NCBI RefSeq assembly: GCF_022678485.1
Contig: NZ_JALBYP010000021.1
Location: 62,001 to 126,000 of the forward strand
Direction: 5' to 3'
Source: Aliiroseovarius sediminis
GTDB lineage: Bacteria > Pseudomonadota > Alphaproteobacteria > Rhodobacterales > Rhodobacteraceae
DNA length: 64,000 nt
A program made the translations under genes and the position numbers. The notes under the pieces are model-generated. The model was given only the letters and a program-made list of their open reading frames with translations, was not told the origin of the DNA and made no database searches. How positions within the stretch are numbered: position 1 is the stretch's first letter; the number at the start of each line of letters is the position of its first letter. Shown here one piece after another: positions 62,885-64,000 of this stretch.

Positions 62885-64000
62885 TTACCCGTTGCCCCCG
62901 CGCGTGAACATCGCAGCATCTTCCGCCGCCCGCCTTATGGCTTTCGACTTGTTCACCGTCTCTTCATATTCCGCGTCCGGGTCGCTGTCATAGACAACGC
63001 CGCCACCCGCCTGAATATAGAGCTTCTCATGCTTCACCACGGCGGTGCGCAGGGCGATACACATATCCATGTCGCCGCCCGCGCTGAAATACCCAACGCC
63101 GCCGCCATAGACGCCGCGCTTTTCCGGCTCCAACTCGTCAATGATTTCCATAGCGCGCACTTTTGGCGCGCCGGAGACAGTGCCCGCGGGCATCCCGGCA
63201 AAGAAGGCCGACAGCGCGTCGTGATCGTCCGACAACTCCCCCACCACGTTCGAGACGATATGCATCACATGGCTGTAGCGTTCGATGATGAATTCTTCCG
63301 TTGGGCGCACCGTGCCGATCTTCGCCACGCGTCCTACATCGTTGCGTCCTAAATCCAGCAGCATCAGATGCTCGGCCAGTTCTTTCTGGTCGGCCAGCAG
63401 ATCGGCCTCCAGTGCCTTGTCCTCGTCGGGCGTTGCGCCGCGCGGGCGGGTGCCGGCGATGGGGCGAATCGTCACCTCGCGGTCAAAGACGCGCACCAGG
63501 ATCTCGGGGCTGGCCCCCACCACCTGGAACCCCCCGAAATTGAAATAGAACATGAAGGGTGAGGGGTTCGTACGCCGCAAGCTGCGATACAGCGCAAAGG
63601 GCGGCAGGGGAAAATCCTGCACCCACCGTTGGCTGGGCACGACCTGAAAAATATCGCCCGCGCGAATATAATCCTTCGCCTTCTCGATGGCGGCCAGATA
63701 GTCGGATTTGGCGAAGTTCGATACCAGAGGTCCAAGCTCGGCCGCTTCGCCCAGGTTGCGTGTCTCGCCCGGCGGGGCGCGGTCAAGGTCGCGCAGGGCG
63801 TCCATCACGCGCTCGGCTGCCTGTGCATAGGCCGCCTTGGCCGACAGCCCCGAATCGACGAAAGCGGGCGACACCAGCGTCACCTCGCCCTTCACCCCGT
63901 CCAGAACCGCCACCACGGACGGGCGCATCATCATCCCGTCTGGCAGGCCCAGCGGGTCGGGGTTCACATCCGGCAGATGCTCGACCAACCGGATCATGTC
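62885..64000 (-). CDS. trpE: Anthranilate synthase component I (5' end outside window)
   Basis: At least 371 residues visible, whereas TrpE is about 500; the frame is open to the edge at 64000, so the N-terminal part is missing. Chorismate-binding motifs: PIAGTRPRGATPDEDKALEADLL, GRNDVGRVAKIG, GTVSGAPKVRAMEIIDELEP and the terminal GGGVVYDSDPDAEYEE. First reaction of tryptophan synthesis, feedback inhibited by tryptophan. Ends in ARGGNG. Confidence 0.94.
   Translation of the reverse strand, partial: DMIRLVEHLPDVNPDPLGLPDGMMMRPSVVAVLDGVKGEVTLVSPAFVDSGLSAKAAYAQAAERVMDALRDLDRAPPGETRNLGEAAELGPLVSNFAKSDYLAAIEKAKDYIRAGDIFQVVPSQRWVQDFPLPPFALYRSLRRTNPSPFMFYFNFGGFQVVGASPEILVRVFDREVTIRPIAGTRPRGATPDEDKALEADLLADQKELAEHLMLLDLGRNDVGRVAKIGTVRPTEEFIIERYSHVMHIVSNVVGELSDDHDALSAFFAGMPAGTVSGAPKVRAMEIIDELEPEKRGVYGGGVGYFSAGGDMDMCIALRTAVVKHEKLYIQAGGGVVYDSDPDAEYEETVNKSKAIRRAAEDAAMFTRGGNG

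Overview
This 64 kb window is a piece of chromosome from an alphaproteobacterium, almost certainly a member of the Rhodobacteraceae (Roseobacter group). The DNA is GC-rich and densely coding. It has stand-alone Hint-domain and alpha/beta hydrolase-OsmC proteins, a lipoyl-tagged pyruvate dehydrogenase E1 beta, the fabF-mltG-GTA gene order, and a complete RcGTA-type gene transfer agent (GTA) cluster. I saw no insertion sequence, integrase, CRISPR array or rRNA operon. Family assignments are by eye from motifs; no database search was run.

Layout. 1-7.5 kb (+): an Atm1-type ABC exporter cut by the window edge, then the yfgM-bamB-der set and a Tat-exported 2',3'-cyclic nucleotidase. 7.6-19.3 kb (-): the nlpD-pcm-surE stationary-phase group, an SDR, purF, cvpA, radA, a PqiA-like protein, mlaF-mlaE-alr with 4-bp overlaps, and a hydrolase-OsmC fusion. 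19.4-31.9 kb (mixed): an EEP nuclease, a DUF3445 protein, a small lipoprotein, glnB-glnA, bifunctional NAD(P)HX repair enzyme, a Hint protein, tRNA-Leu(UAG) right before tig, a lytic transglycosylase, a DUF305 and glutaredoxin-MauE pair, rpsF-rpsR-rplI and a two-TM protein. 32.0-36.8 kb (+): fabD, fabG, acpP, fabF and mltG.

37.0-51.4 kb (+): the GTA cluster g1-g15 in canonical order: small and large terminase, portal, prohead protease, major capsid, adaptor, stopper, tail terminator, tail tube, two tail chaperones, short tape measure, distal tail, hub, NlpC/P60 peptidase and the TIM-barrel megatron. There is no integrase, replication or lysis gene, as expected of a domesticated phage. It is followed by a convergent DksA-type zinc-finger gene and cysE, the gene reported next to the Rhodobacter capsulatus GTA. 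A good -35/-10 pair lies upstream of a strong intrinsic terminator in front of g1, which suggests leader control of the GTA.

52-64 kb (mostly -): a 22-codon single-TM peptide gene, an AhpD-like protein, pdhA-pdhB-pdhC, ftsB, class I aldolase, an unlisted hemP-type gene coupled to a 41-aa upstream gene, pgk, then (+) two overlapping cyclophilin genes and a DUF3179 protein whose ribosome site is inside a perfect 13-bp hairpin, and (-) trpE cut by the window edge. Two promoters of carbon metabolism (pdhA, fba) carry a TAACGTTA-centred palindrome that looks like a LacI-family operator.
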